Shown piece after piece: positions 1 through 7,091 of a stretch of 14,304 nucleotides of DNA. This DNA comes from Dehalococcoidales bacterium. GTDB lineage: Bacteria > Chloroflexota > Dehalococcoidia > Dehalococcoidales > RBG-16-60-22. Location: positions 1 through 14,304 of the forward strand of contig DAOWCR010000012.1 in the NCBI GenBank assembly GCA_030639445.1, given 5' to 3'. The notes beneath the pieces are model-generated. The model made no database searches. It had not been told where the DNA came from and saw only the letters and a list, made by a program, of their open reading frames with translations. A program made the translations under genes and the position numbers. Each line of letters opens with the position of its first letter. The first letter of the stretch is position 1.

Positions 1-590
1 ACGATACTTTCCAGCGTGAAGGAGTCCACCGCATCCCTCTCGACCGGCCCTGGGTCGCCTTCCGGGAGCAGATTGAGAACCCCACCGGCCACCCCTTCCC
101 CACCCCCTCCGGCAGGATTGAGATATACAGCCAGCAGATAGCGGAGAGGCAGGACCCGCTTCTGCCGCCCATTCCCAAATATATCGCAGCCTGGGAAGGC
201 CCCGATGACCCCCTCCGGGAAAAGTACCCCATTCAGCTGGTGAGCCCCCATTCCCGGGCCAGGGTCAACTCCACGCTACACAATATCCCACGCCTGAAGG
301 CACTGGCCGATGACGCCGTCTGGTTGAATCCGGGTGACGCGCGCTCCCGGGGCATCGCTAACGGCGATAAGGTGAAAATCTATAACGACCGCGGGCAGCT
401 GCTCACCACCACCCGGGTGACCGAACACATTATGCCGGGAGTGGCCAGCCTGGACGCGGGTGCCTGGTTTGCGCCGGACGCTCATGGCCTCGACCTTGGC
501 GGCTGCGTCAACGTGCTCACCAGGGACCAGGCCTCACCGGGCGGCGCTTTCACCGGCAATAGCTGCCTGGTGCAGATAGAGAAAGCCTAG
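1..590 (+). CDS. DMSO-reductase-family molybdopterin oxidoreductase, C-terminal part (5' end outside window)
   Basis: The frame is open from base 3 to the TAG at 588-590 and gives about 195 residues with no start needed, so the gene enters from the left edge. Visible residues 34-43 read TPSGRIEIYS, a hallmark just before the molybdopterin-dinucleotide-binding domain of this family. That domain follows at about residues 75-190, with SPHSRARVNSTLHN, then NPGDARSRGIANGDKV and NDRG, and later GGCVNVLTRD. The pattern is closest to DmsA/YnfE-type catalytic subunits (DMSO, other S- or N-oxides), but thiosulfate/polysulfide reductase-like or other members are possible. The N-terminal Fe-S motif and the Mo ligand (Ser, Cys, Asp or Sec) lie outside the window, so the substrate cannot be assigned. 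No electron-transfer (DmsB) or membrane-anchor (DmsC) gene follows; the next gene is convergent. If such subunits exist they are upstream. Confidence 0.88.
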   Translation, partial: DTFQREGVHRIPLDRPWVAFREQIENPTGHPFPTPSGRIEIYSQQIAERQDPLLPPIPKYIAAWEGPDDPLREKYPIQLVSPHSRARVNSTLHNIPRLKALADDAVWLNPGDARSRGIANGDKVKIYNDRGQLLTTTRVTEHIMPGVASLDAGAWFAPDAHGLDLGGCVNVLTRDQASPGGAFTGNSCLVQIEKA

Positions 591-668
591 CTCTGGCGCC
601 CGCCTCGCCGGGAAGATTGTGAATTTAAGATGGGATACGAACCCCCGGGGCTAGCGCCACCCATACCA

Positions 669-1103
669 TCAACCGCTATTTTCATTGTCCTTCACCCCCA
701 CTATGGCTTCTCCGGTAATTACCGTTTCCTCATTCTGGTTTTTACAGAGCACCTCGCAATTGACCAGGTTTCGGTCTCCGCTCTTTTCCACCCGTCTTAT
801 CTTACCGCTGGCCGTTATGGTGTCACCGGGGCGGGCCGGGGCTTTGAACCTGACGTTGAGTTTGCCGCCGGTAACCCAGCTTTCCCCGAAGGCAGCGGTC
901 ATCATCTGGGAAAGGTAGGCCAGGATTAACATGCCGTGGGCCACGGTGCCGCCCAACGGCGTCTGCCGGGCGTAGTCCGCATCTATGTGGATGGGATTGA
1001 AATCTTTACTGGCCTCGGCATACCGGTTAATATTCTCCTGGCGGACGACCTTCTTTATTTCCGGGAGGTTCATTCCCTCTTGTATCTCGGATAAGTCTAT
1101 CAT
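669..1103 (-). CDS. MaoC-like (R)-specific enoyl-CoA hydratase / dehydratase, catalytic subunit
   Basis: This 144-residue single hot-dog protein of the MaoC family would add water to a trans-2-enoyl-CoA or dehydrate a 3-hydroxyacyl-CoA in the cytoplasm. The hydratase-2 motif is intact: Y28-A-E-A-S, then D34-F-N-P-I-H39, then the G-G-T-V-A-H-G-M-L loop at 51-59. D34 and H39 are the expected catalytic pair. The length matches stand-alone MaoC hydratases. An AGAGGA ribosome site lies about 5 nt before the ATG. It is the second gene of an operon, 24 nt after the partner at 1128-1541, which lacks the catalytic pair. This recalls the mycobacterial HadA/HadB heterodimer, in which only the MaoC-type subunit is catalytic. 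The acyl chain or substrate is unknown; mesaconyl-CoA or fatty-acyl-CoA type substrates are both conceivable. Confidence 0.88.
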   Translation of the reverse strand: MIDLSEIQEGMNLPEIKKVVRQENINRYAEASKDFNPIHIDADYARQTPLGGTVAHGMLILAYLSQMMTAAFGESWVTGGKLNVRFKAPARPGDTITASGKIRRVEKSGDRNLVNCEVLCKNQNEETVITGEAIVGVKDNENSG

Positions 1104-1127
1104 CAGCGTCCTCTACCTGGTGACCCG

Positions 1128-1541
1128 TTAGCCTGTCCCGGGCAGGATAAAACTCGTCTTCCCGGCCAGCACCTTTTTCTTTGCCCGGTTAAAAACGTTG
1201 AGGTCAATGGTCAGCAGACACAGTTTGCCACGGTCCTGTTTCCGGGCCACCCTGGCGTGACTGGTGAGGACATCTGTGGTGCTGACGGTATTGATGAATT
1301 CCAGCTCCTGGGAGACATGAATGGCCCCGGCGGGAAACGAAATATGCTCTGATAATGACGCCATGACCCGGGCGGCCACAGCCATCGGCGGCACCAGCCC
1401 GGTATCCCGGTACAGGTGGCTGGTTTCCTCAACCGCCCCGAGGTAGGCGCTCACCGTGGCGGCATCCACCCGGCAACCGGACGGCGGGAACTGGTAACCC
1501 GCCTCCAGCTGGCGGTATTCGACCTTGCGCTGTTCTGCCAT
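1128..1541 (-). CDS. FAS1-like hot-dog dehydratase domain protein, non-catalytic partner of the MaoC protein
   Basis: This 137-residue protein resembles the N-terminal MaoC / FAS1-like dehydratase half. Recognisable elements are the start of the fold (Y-R-Q-L-E-A-G), residues Y33-L-G-A-V-E-E, the V-P-P-M segment at about 50-53, and the H75-V-S-Q-E-L-E-F strand that corresponds to the usual H-G-x-Q-x-F. The D-x4-H catalytic motif of the neighbouring MaoC protein is absent, so on its own it is probably inactive. By analogy with HadA in HadAB, it likely forms the second hot-dog of a heterodimer and shapes the acyl pocket. The start has a GGAG site about 7 nt upstream. It is the first gene of the operon, read from the promoter at 1623-1651. 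Assignment as partner is inference from adjacency and complementary motifs. Confidence 0.8.
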   Translation of the reverse strand: MAEQRKVEYRQLEAGYQFPPSGCRVDAATVSAYLGAVEETSHLYRDTGLVPPMAVAARVMASLSEHISFPAGAIHVSQELEFINTVSTTDVLTSHARVARKQDRGKLCLLTIDLNVFNRAKKKVLAGKTSFILPGTG

Positions 1542-1573
1542 ACAAACTCCAGTGACTGCTTGAACAAGGTTTA

Positions 1574-1613
1574 ATATACCTGGAACTCCAATACATAGAG
1601 TATCTAGGTATAT
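1574..1613. promoter_or_regulatory. Inverted repeat, candidate operator for the hydratase operon
   Basis: ATATACCT at 1574-1581 and AGGTATAT at 1606-1613 are perfect 8-bp inverted arms separated by 24 bp, with a few further matching positions inside. The element starts just downstream of the predicted transcription start of the promoter at 1623-1651 and lies in the 5' leader of the gene starting at 1541. That position suits a repressor such as a TetR- or GntR-type regulator, but no regulator gene is in the window. An RNA leader hairpin is the alternative. Confidence 0.3.
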
Positions 1614-1622
1614 GATTTTGTA

Positions 1623-1651
1623 ATATTACCGCCTAAAAAAGCCTTTGTCAA
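1623..1651 (-). promoter_or_regulatory. Sigma70-type promoter of the hydratase operon
   Basis: On the minus strand a perfect TTGACA (-35, plus-strand 1646-1651) is followed after exactly 17 nt by TAATAT (-10, 1623-1628; 4 of 6 consensus positions). Predicted transcription starts near 1616, leaving a leader of about 75 nt before the start codon at 1541. The spacer contains a T6 tract. Confidence 0.5.
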
Positions 1652-1705
1652 GAGCCGCGGCAACCTGAATTTTAAGGTAAACCATTCCCCGCCGGTGCTT
1701 CAGCA

Positions 1706-2761
1706 CTATAGACCGGACGGCATCTTGACCTTAAACCTCTCGGCGACCGTCCGCAGCCGGCTAACCGTTCCCTCGGGAAGAGGGATACCGTTCCTAAAGC
1801 GGTCATCATAGGTCCTGTTTTCGGGCTCGCCGGGAACAAATATCTCGCTGAAGCCCCCGGCTTTGGGCAGGGCTTTGAGGCCATCGATAAGGTTATCGAT
1901 ATGCTCCCGGTAGCCATCCACGTCAGTGAACGCGCCGATATTAATGGCCGCGACGACGCTGTTCTGGGTCTGGTGACCATGTTGTTTTTCCTTGCCCAGC
2001 AGCACCGGCTCCAGCAGCGGTTTGTTGATTATTAAACTGGACAGGCACTCCAGCATAATGGCCAGCCCGGAACCCTTGGGGCCGCCGAAGGGCAACAGGG
2101 CCGCCACCTGCCTGGGGTCGGTGGTCACCTTGCCTTCCTTGTCCAGCGCCCAGCCTTCCGGTATGGGAATGCCCTTGTCGATAGCAAGGTCAATTTTCCC
2201 GCCGGCGGCTACGCTGGTGGCCATGTCCAGAAGCAGCGGGCGGTGGCGCTTCGCCGGCGCGGCGATGGTTATCGGGCTGTTGTCCACCCCGGCCACCCGG
2301 GCGCCATGAGGCGCCATGCCGGGCGGAGTGCAGACGAAAGCGATGCCCGCCATCCCTTTCTCCGCCGCCATCAGCGAATAGTAGCCCATGGCTCCCTGGT
2401 GCGAGGTATTACGGATAAACACCCAGCCGATGCCGGCCTCCTTCGCTTTCCCTATTGCCTGGTCCATGGCAAACGTGGTCACCACCGGACCGAAGGCGAG
2501 GTCAGCCTCAATGACCATGGTCGCGGCTGTCTCCTGTACAACCTGGATATTGGGCTTCGGGTTCATATAACCGCCGTCCACTTCCTCCACGTAAAACGGA
2601 ATCCGCAATACGCCGTGAGAATCCACTCCCCGTAGGTTGGCCCAGACCAGCACCGTAGCTTCGGTTTCCGCATCCCGGGCAGGCATACCTGTCCGGATAA
2701 ATACTTCCCTGGTAAAATCTTTCAATTGCTCCCGGCCTACTCTAACTTCATTCTGTGCCAT
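1706..2761 (-). CDS. Ldh-family (malate/L-lactate dehydrogenase type 2) NAD(P)-dependent oxidoreductase
   Basis: This 351-residue protein belongs to the LDH2/MDH2 family, unrelated to classical Rossmann lactate dehydrogenases, and reduces or oxidises 2-hydroxy/2-oxo acids (malate, lactate, ureidoglycolate or 2,3-diketogulonate-type substrates). Family landmarks are R44-G-V-D-S-H49-G, N118-T-S-H121-x-G, the cofactor-loop residues around S163-P-I, G203-W-A-L-D and G226-G-P-K-G-S-G. The length is typical. The ATG at 2759-2761 is chosen over an in-frame ATG 21 nt upstream because AGGAGG lies just 5' of it. The gene has its own strong promoter and is divergent from the SDR at 2932. Residues 120-128 read SHQGAMGYY, the usual active-site stretch. 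The actual hydroxy acid cannot be determined here. Confidence 0.88.
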   Translation of the reverse strand: MAQNEVRVGREQLKDFTREVFIRTGMPARDAETEATVLVWANLRGVDSHGVLRIPFYVEEVDGGYMNPKPNIQVVQETAATMVIEADLAFGPVVTTFAMDQAIGKAKEAGIGWVFIRNTSHQGAMGYYSLMAAEKGMAGIAFVCTPPGMAPHGARVAGVDNSPITIAAPAKRHRPLLLDMATSVAAGGKIDLAIDKGIPIPEGWALDKEGKVTTDPRQVAALLPFGGPKGSGLAIMLECLSSLIINKPLLEPVLLGKEKQHGHQTQNSVVAAINIGAFTDVDGYREHIDNLIDGLKALPKAGGFSEIFVPGEPENRTYDDRFRNGIPLPEGTVSRLRTVAERFKVKMPSGL

Positions 2762-2765
2762 AACG

Positions 2766-2771
2766 CCTCCT
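2766..2771 (-). promoter_or_regulatory. Ribosome binding site fixing the Ldh start
   Basis: AGGAGG on the minus strand lies 4 nt before the ATG at 2761. It overlaps the region that a longer translation from 2782 would have to read through, so it decides in favour of the shorter protein. Confidence 0.7.
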
Positions 2772-2793
2772 TTAGTTTTCACCTGATTGATTT

Positions 2794-2823
2794 ATTGTAA
2801 AGAGCCGGACCCCGATAAGTCAA
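2794..2823 (-). promoter_or_regulatory. Sigma70-type promoter of the Ldh-family gene
   Basis: The minus strand shows TTGACT (-35, plus-strand 2818-2823; 5 of 6) and TACAAT (-10, 2794-2799; 5 of 6) with an 18-nt spacer. Transcription would begin near 2787, about 26 nt before the start codon. A short inverted repeat (CCCCG 2810-2814, CGGGG 2824-2828) spans the -35 and could be an operator, but 5-bp arms are weak evidence. Confidence 0.55.
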
Positions 2824-2851
2824 CGGGGGTAAAACAGGCCACGCCTGACGC

Positions 2852-2880
2852 TTGACAAAAAAAGCTCAGCCCGTTAAGGT
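2852..2880 (+). promoter_or_regulatory. Sigma70-type promoter of the SDR gene
   Basis: A perfect TTGACA at 2852-2857 is followed after 17 nt by TAAGGT at 2875-2880, which keeps the most conserved -10 positions (T1, A2, T6). The start codon is 52 nt further on, giving a leader of about 45 nt. It is back to back with the Ldh promoter without overlap. Confidence 0.5.
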
Positions 2881-2931
2881 ATCTTCTGTTGAAGCAATGC
2901 TGACTATGTCAGATATTACAGGAGGACACGG

Positions 2932-3705
2932 ATGAAAGACGCGTTTAGCCTTCAGGGCAAGGTGGCCGTTGTTACCGGCGGCAACGGAGGCATCGGTAAA
3001 GCCATTGCCCGTGGCCTGGCGGCCGCCGGGGCTGACCTGGCCATAGCCGCCCGCAACGAGACCAAGACGGAAGAAGCCGTCCGTGAAATCCAGGAAGAAT
3101 TCGGCACTAAAGTTATCGGCGTCAAAGTAGACCTGCAACAGGAGGCGCAGATTCGCGCCATGGCGGCTAAAGTCCTGGAGACCTTCGGGCGCATTGACAT
3201 CCTGGTAAACAACGCCGGGACGAATATTCGCAAGTCGCCGCAGGATTACACCGTCGCCGAGTGGGATGAAGTCCTCAATACCAACCTGCGCGGTGCTTTC
3301 CTGTGCTCGCAGGCGGTCTACCCGGCGATGAAGTCCACCGGTGGCGGCAAGATAATCAGTATCGGCTCGATGACTTCCCTTTTCGGCGGGGCGAAAGTGG
3401 TGCTCTACGGGACCAGCAAGGGCGGCATAGTCCAGATGACGCGGGGCCTCGCCGTCGCCTGGGCGCCGGATAACATCCAGGTGAACGCCATCCTGCCCGG
3501 ATTTATCAATACGGACCTCACCCGGCAGGCCAGGAAGGATATCCCCGAACTCGAGGCGCGCGTTATCGCCCGCACGCCGGTGAAGCGCTGGGGTGAGCCG
3601 GAGGAACTGGCGGGGACGGCTGTCTTTCTGGCCAGCCAGGCGTCCGACTTCGTCACAGGCGTAGCGCTACCTGTCGATGGCGGCTACTCCATTCTATTGG
3701 CCTAA
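2932..3705 (+). CDS. Short-chain dehydrogenase/reductase, classical SDR
   Basis: The 257-residue protein has every landmark of classical SDRs: T15-G-G-N-G-G-I-G22 for dinucleotide binding, N93-N-A-G96, and the catalytic triad S146, Y159 and K163, followed by P189-G and the C-terminal V-D-G-G-Y. R41 after the second beta strand, with no acidic residue there, hints at NADP(H) rather than NAD(H). It resembles FabG, gluconate 5-dehydrogenase and glucose 1-dehydrogenase-like members, so it oxidises an alcohol or reduces a 3-oxo group, but the substrate is not predictable. GGAGG lies 8 nt before the ATG. The gene stands alone with its own promoter, divergent from the Ldh-family oxidoreductase. It ends 34 nt from the convergent sucD-like gene. 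Confidence 0.9.
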   Translation: MKDAFSLQGKVAVVTGGNGGIGKAIARGLAAAGADLAIAARNETKTEEAVREIQEEFGTKVIGVKVDLQQEAQIRAMAAKVLETFGRIDILVNNAGTNIRKSPQDYTVAEWDEVLNTNLRGAFLCSQAVYPAMKSTGGGKIISIGSMTSLFGGAKVVLYGTSKGGIVQMTRGLAVAWAPDNIQVNAILPGFINTDLTRQARKDIPELEARVIARTPVKRWGEPEELAGTAVFLASQASDFVTGVALPVDGGYSILLA

Positions 3706-3739
3706 CCCGAAGGCAGAGAATAACGCTTCGCTACACTGT

Positions 3740-4615
3740 TCAGCGAGACGCCAGGCGTTTCTGGACCAGCTTTACCACTTCCAGAGGGTATTGGGCGACA
3801 TCCGCACCGGCCTGCCCGAGGGCCGCCGTCTTGCTCTGCGCCGTGCCCATATTGCCCTGGACGATGGCCCCGGCATGGCCCATCCGTTTCCCTTCCGGCG
3901 CGTTGTGGCCGGCGATGTAGGCCACCACCGGCTTGGTCATCCGCCGGGCAATAAACCGGGCGGCGTTTTCCTCCTGGGTGCCGCCCACCTCGCCGACGAG
4001 CACTACCAGGTCGGTGTCCGGGTCTTCTTCAAAGAGCGCCATTAGCTCGGGCATACCGGTAAACACCACCGGGTCGGCGCCCATGCCCACCGCCGTGCTC
4101 TGGCCCAGGCCGGCCTCGGCCAAATCGGCGCATATCTCGTAGGAGAGAGTGCCGCTCCGGGAGATGACCCCGATGCGACCGGGACGGAACATATTCCCGG
4201 GCATAATCCCCATCTTTGCCTGGCCGGGGGTGATAATGCCGGGGCAGGTGGGGCCCAGCAGCCGCACTCCCCGGTCCCCGACAAAGGCCCTGATTTCCAT
4301 GACATCGTGAACCGGCACGTGCTCGGTAACGATGACAATGAGCCCGATGCCGGCCTTTATGGTCTCCCGGGCAGCATCCTTGACCGCCGCCGGGGGCACA
4401 AAGAATACCGAGGCCTCCGCCCTCCGCTCGGTGACCGCTTCAGCCACGCTACCGTACACCGGAATGCCCTCCACCTCCTCACCCCCCTTGCCCGGGGTAA
4501 CTCCGGCTACGATGTTGGTTCCGTATTCCAGCATCCATCTGGTCTGGGCACGGCCCACCCGGCCGGTGATACCCTGCACCAGCACCCTGGTCTCCCGGTC
4601 CAACAGGATACTCAC
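3740..4615 (-). CDS. sucD: Succinyl-CoA synthetase (ADP/GDP-forming) alpha subunit-like protein
   Basis: The 291-residue product binds CoA and carries the phosphohistidine of acyl-CoA synthetases of the succinyl-CoA ligase type, cytoplasmic. The N-terminal CoA-binding Rossmann domain has Q14-G-I-T-G, the middle carries G121-P-T-C-P-G126 and S152-R-S-G-T-L-S-Y-E160, then G208-E-V-G-G-T-Q-E-E, and the active-site segment G242-K-R-M-G-H247-A-G-A-I-V has the phospho-acceptor H247. Length matches the family (about 290). The start is GTG at 4613-4615, sharing GTGA with the stop of the beta-subunit gene, so translation is coupled and the subunits made in equal amounts. It may be a true TCA-cycle enzyme or a relative such as malate-CoA ligase (MtkB); the sequence alone does not decide. 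Confidence 0.88.
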   Translation of the reverse strand: MSILLDRETRVLVQGITGRVGRAQTRWMLEYGTNIVAGVTPGKGGEEVEGIPVYGSVAEAVTERRAEASVFFVPPAAVKDAARETIKAGIGLIVIVTEHVPVHDVMEIRAFVGDRGVRLLGPTCPGIITPGQAKMGIMPGNMFRPGRIGVISRSGTLSYEICADLAEAGLGQSTAVGMGADPVVFTGMPELMALFEEDPDTDLVVLVGEVGGTQEENAARFIARRMTKPVVAYIAGHNAPEGKRMGHAGAIVQGNMGTAQSKTAALGQAGADVAQYPLEVVKLVQKRLASR

Positions 4616-5754
4616 CGGGCCTCCTCCAGCAGATTAACGAGTTGCTCCACCGCTTTTTCCGTGGCCACTCCGGTAACCACCCTGACGCCTCCCTCTTCCA
4701 GTATCTGCCAGGTCTCTTCCTGGCGGTTTCCCCGGGGATTGGCCATGATGGGGATGCTCGCCGGGTGCTCTTTGAGGTAGCGGACTATCCCCCTGGCCCC
4801 CTCGTGGATGGGATTTATCCCGCCGTAGAGGTTGATAAACACCGCCTTCAACCCCTTCTTCTGCAGGACCAGCGCCATCACCTGGTATAGCAGGTCGGCG
4901 GTGATGGCACCACCTGTTTCCAGAAAGTTAGCCGGACGAAATTTCCGGCCGATGATGTCCATGGTGGCCATGCCCAGCCCGGCGCCGCTGGCGATGATAC
5001 CTATTTCTCCGTCCAGGTCAACATAAGATACGCCAATCTGGCTGCCTTTACGCTCCAGGGGGTTGGCGATACGCTCCTCCGGGGACACCTCGATATCAGG
5101 ATGGCGGTACCGGCTGGCATCGTCAATCTCCACCTTGGCATCGAGCGCCAGGTAGGTCCCCTGGGCCGTCCGTACCAGAGGGTTGATTTCCGCGACCAGG
5201 GCATCGTATTTGCGGAAAACGCGGTAGAGCGCGTCAAGGACGCCGGCTATCGCCGGTGATTCCTCGCCGCCCAGCCCCGCCTCCCGGACCATTTGCTCGG
5301 CCTCGGACCGGCGGAGGCCATCGGTGATGGGCACCGGCCGAGAGATAACCAGTTCGGGATGAGTCCGGGCCGTTTCCTCGATAGAGACCCCGCCCGCCGT
5401 GCTGAAGATGACCAGTGGGGTGCCGTGATAGCCGTCTATGGTGACCCCCAGGTAGAACTCCCGGGCTATCTCTACCTTTTTAGCCACCATAACCCGCGAT
5501 ACCGTCATGTCCTTGATTGATGAACCCAGGATACGGCGGGCAATTTCTTCCGCCTGGTCCGGAGACCCGGCAGCCTGGACGCCTCCGGCTAACCCTCTCC
5601 CCCCCGTCAGCACCTGGGCCTTGACGACCACGGGCAGCCCTATTGCCTCCGCCTTCCGGCGTGCCTCCCGGGGACTGGCCGCGATTTCATATTCCGGGAC
5701 GGGAATACCCTCCCGGCGAAATAAGTCGCTGCCTTCAAACTCATACAGTCTCAT
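4612..5754 (-). CDS. sucC: Succinyl-CoA synthetase beta subunit-like protein (ATP-grasp)
   Basis: The 380-residue protein is the nucleotide-binding partner of the SucD-like subunit. It begins M-R-L-Y-E-F-E-G, as family members do, and shows the ATP-grasp residues K45-A-Q-V-L-T-G-G-R-G, E189-I-N-P, D205-A-K, the G257-A-G-L-G-M-A-T-M-D hinge, N277-F-L-E-T-G-G and the G311-G-I loop. It differs from standard SucC: N-F-L-E-T-G-G-A replaces the usual N-F-L-D-V-G-G, and I-N-L-Y-G-G-I-N-P-I-H replaces V-N-I-F-G-G-I, marking a divergent clade. The frame stays open upstream to 6108 but that part is antisense to the alcohol dehydrogenase; the conserved N-terminus fixes the start at 5754, although no good ribosome site precedes it. 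It is first in a two-gene operon. Confidence 0.88.
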   Translation of the reverse strand: MRLYEFEGSDLFRREGIPVPEYEIAASPREARRKAEAIGLPVVVKAQVLTGGRGLAGGVQAAGSPDQAEEIARRILGSSIKDMTVSRVMVAKKVEIAREFYLGVTIDGYHGTPLVIFSTAGGVSIEETARTHPELVISRPVPITDGLRRSEAEQMVREAGLGGEESPAIAGVLDALYRVFRKYDALVAEINPLVRTAQGTYLALDAKVEIDDASRYRHPDIEVSPEERIANPLERKGSQIGVSYVDLDGEIGIIASGAGLGMATMDIIGRKFRPANFLETGGAITADLLYQVMALVLQKKGLKAVFINLYGGINPIHEGARGIVRYLKEHPASIPIMANPRGNRQEETWQILEEGGVRVVTGVATEKAVEQLVNLLEEAR

Positions 5755-5808
5755 GGCGGTTATCCCAGTATACATCACCGGAGGAGTAAGGTAATATTCC
5801 GGTCGAGA

Positions 5809-5838
5809 CTTATAGACACACACTGCCTTTTGTGATAA
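5809..5838 (-). promoter_or_regulatory. Candidate promoter of the sucCD-like operon
   Basis: The minus strand has TTATCA (-35, plus-strand 5833-5838; 4 of 6) and TATAAG (-10, 5809-5814; 5 of 6) with an 18-nt spacer. Predicted start is about 5802, giving a leader near 48 nt. No convincing plus-strand promoter was found for the divergent alcohol dehydrogenase in the same gap. Confidence 0.38.
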
Positions 5839-5893
5839 GCTACATAAAAAATCAGGACTGCTTCCAAGCCGATAAACCGGCCAAGGAGATAAA

Positions 5894-7072
5894 ATGAAAC
5901 CCAGTATTGCTATGATGACCAAGTTAAATACGTTCTTATCCCCTTCCAAAATCATCCTGGGTAACGGAGCCGCGGGCCAGGCCGGCGAAGAAGTCAAAAA
6001 ATTCGGCGCCAGCCAGGCTTTAGTCGTTACCGACAAAGGAGTGCTCAAAGCCGGCCTGGTAGAAATTGTTGAAGCCTCACTGAAGTCCCAGAAAATAGAG
6101 TTCGGCATTTTTGATAAAGTGGCGGCCGAGCCTCCCGCCGGAAACGTGGATGAGTGCGCCCGGGTGATTCGGGAGAAAGGCTATGACATCGTCATCGGTA
6201 TCGGCGGCGGGAGCTCAATGGACGTGGCCAAGGGCGCGGCCATCGTGGCCACCAACGGGGGGAAGATACTTGATTACGCCGGGATTGACATGGTGCCCGC
6301 TAAGAGCCTTCCCAAGATTTTAATCTCGACGACCGCCGGCACCGGCAGCGAGGTGACCCGGACGATTGTACTTACCGATGAAGCCAGTAACCTCAAGCAG
6401 GCAATTCATAGCGACTTTGCTTTAGCCGATATTGCCATCGTTGACCCGCTGCTCACTAAATCTATGCCCCCCGCGGTAACGGCCGATACCGGCCTGGATG
6501 CCCTGGTCCATGCCATCGAAGCTTATGTCTCGTTTAAGGCCACCCCCTTCTCCGATGTTCTGGCCATAGAGGCCGTCCGTTTAATCGCCGAAAATTTACC
6601 GGTGGCTTACGCTAAAGCCGAGCATATGGAAGCCAGGTTCAATATGGCGCTGGCGGCCACCCTGGCGGGATTGGCTTTTGGCAGCGGTGGGCTGGGGATG
6701 GTTCACGCCGTATCCAATCCACTGGGCATTGAATACCACCTGTCACACGGCCGGTCCAACGCGGTTATGCTGCCTTACGTGGTGGACTGCAACCAGATAG
6801 GCAGCTTGAACAAATATGCCCACATCGCCCGGGTGATGGACGAGAGCATAGCAGGACTTTCCGTATACCAGGCGGTGGAGGAGCTGGTGGCCGGCCTGAT
6901 TAGACTGCTGGAGGTCCTGGGTATCCCGCCCAAAATAAGTGCCTACGGCGTCACCAAGGCGGATATCCCCGGGCTGGTGACGGGCGCCATGAAAATAAGC
7001 CGCCTGATTCCCCCGAACCCCAGAAACCTGACCGAAGAGGACGTCAAGAATATTTATACCCGCGCCCTCTGA
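5894..7072 (+). CDS. Iron-containing (group III) alcohol dehydrogenase
   Basis: The 392-residue protein is a metal-dependent NAD(P)H alcohol dehydrogenase of the FucO/AdhB/1,3-propanediol-dehydrogenase family, cytoplasmic. Residues 104-110 (G-G-G-S-S-M-D) and 146-153 (T-T-A-G-T-G-S-E) bind the dinucleotide. The metal ligands are present: D202, H206 (within D-A-L-V-H-A-I-E-A-Y), H271 (M-V-H-A-V-S-N-P-L-G) and H285 (Y-H-L-S-H-G). The C-terminus N-P-R-N-L-T-E-E-D is typical. AAGGAG lies 5 nt before the ATG, favouring the first Met over an in-frame Met seven codons later. It is divergent from the SucCD-like operon and may use an alcohol, aldehyde or 4-hydroxybutyrate-like substrate; a link with succinyl-CoA metabolism would suit a 4-hydroxybutyrate dehydrogenase, but this is only inference. 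Confidence 0.92.
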   Translation: MKPSIAMMTKLNTFLSPSKIILGNGAAGQAGEEVKKFGASQALVVTDKGVLKAGLVEIVEASLKSQKIEFGIFDKVAAEPPAGNVDECARVIREKGYDIVIGIGGGSSMDVAKGAAIVATNGGKILDYAGIDMVPAKSLPKILISTTAGTGSEVTRTIVLTDEASNLKQAIHSDFALADIAIVDPLLTKSMPPAVTADTGLDALVHAIEAYVSFKATPFSDVLAIEAVRLIAENLPVAYAKAEHMEARFNMALAATLAGLAFGSGGLGMVHAVSNPLGIEYHLSHGRSNAVMLPYVVDCNQIGSLNKYAHIARVMDESIAGLSVYQAVEELVAGLIRLLEVLGIPPKISAYGVTKADIPGLVTGAMKISRLIPPNPRNLTEEDVKNIYTRAL

Positions 7073-7091
7073 GCATCATTTGGTTCAACCG

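Noticed and set aside
628..655. Minus-strand stretch resembling a tRNA T-arm (GGTTCGTATCCC) beyond the MaoC gene
   Set aside because: The T-stem has only three good pairs, no acceptor, anticodon or CCA end can be placed, and the gap is too short for a whole tRNA.
1635..1655. Possible terminator of the Ldh-family gene (imperfect stem then six T on the minus strand)
   Set aside because: The stem has a mismatch and a wobble, and the same bases form the -35 and spacer of a much better promoter.
3661..3670. Perfect 10-bp palindrome GTAGCGCTAC in the SDR gene
   Set aside because: It is inside the coding region near the C-terminus and is expected by chance.
3707..3730. Short stem CGAAG/CTTCG between the SDR and sucD genes
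   Set aside because: Only 5 bp with a 13-nt loop and no T tract; not enough to call a terminator.
5830..5858. Plus-strand promoter for the alcohol dehydrogenase (TTGTGA)
   Set aside because: No acceptable -10 hexamer lies 16-18 nt downstream.
5755..6108. N-terminal extension of the SucC-like protein by 118 codons
   Set aside because: It overlaps the alcohol dehydrogenase in antisense, has no family similarity, and the conserved M-R-L-Y-E-F-E start fits 5754.
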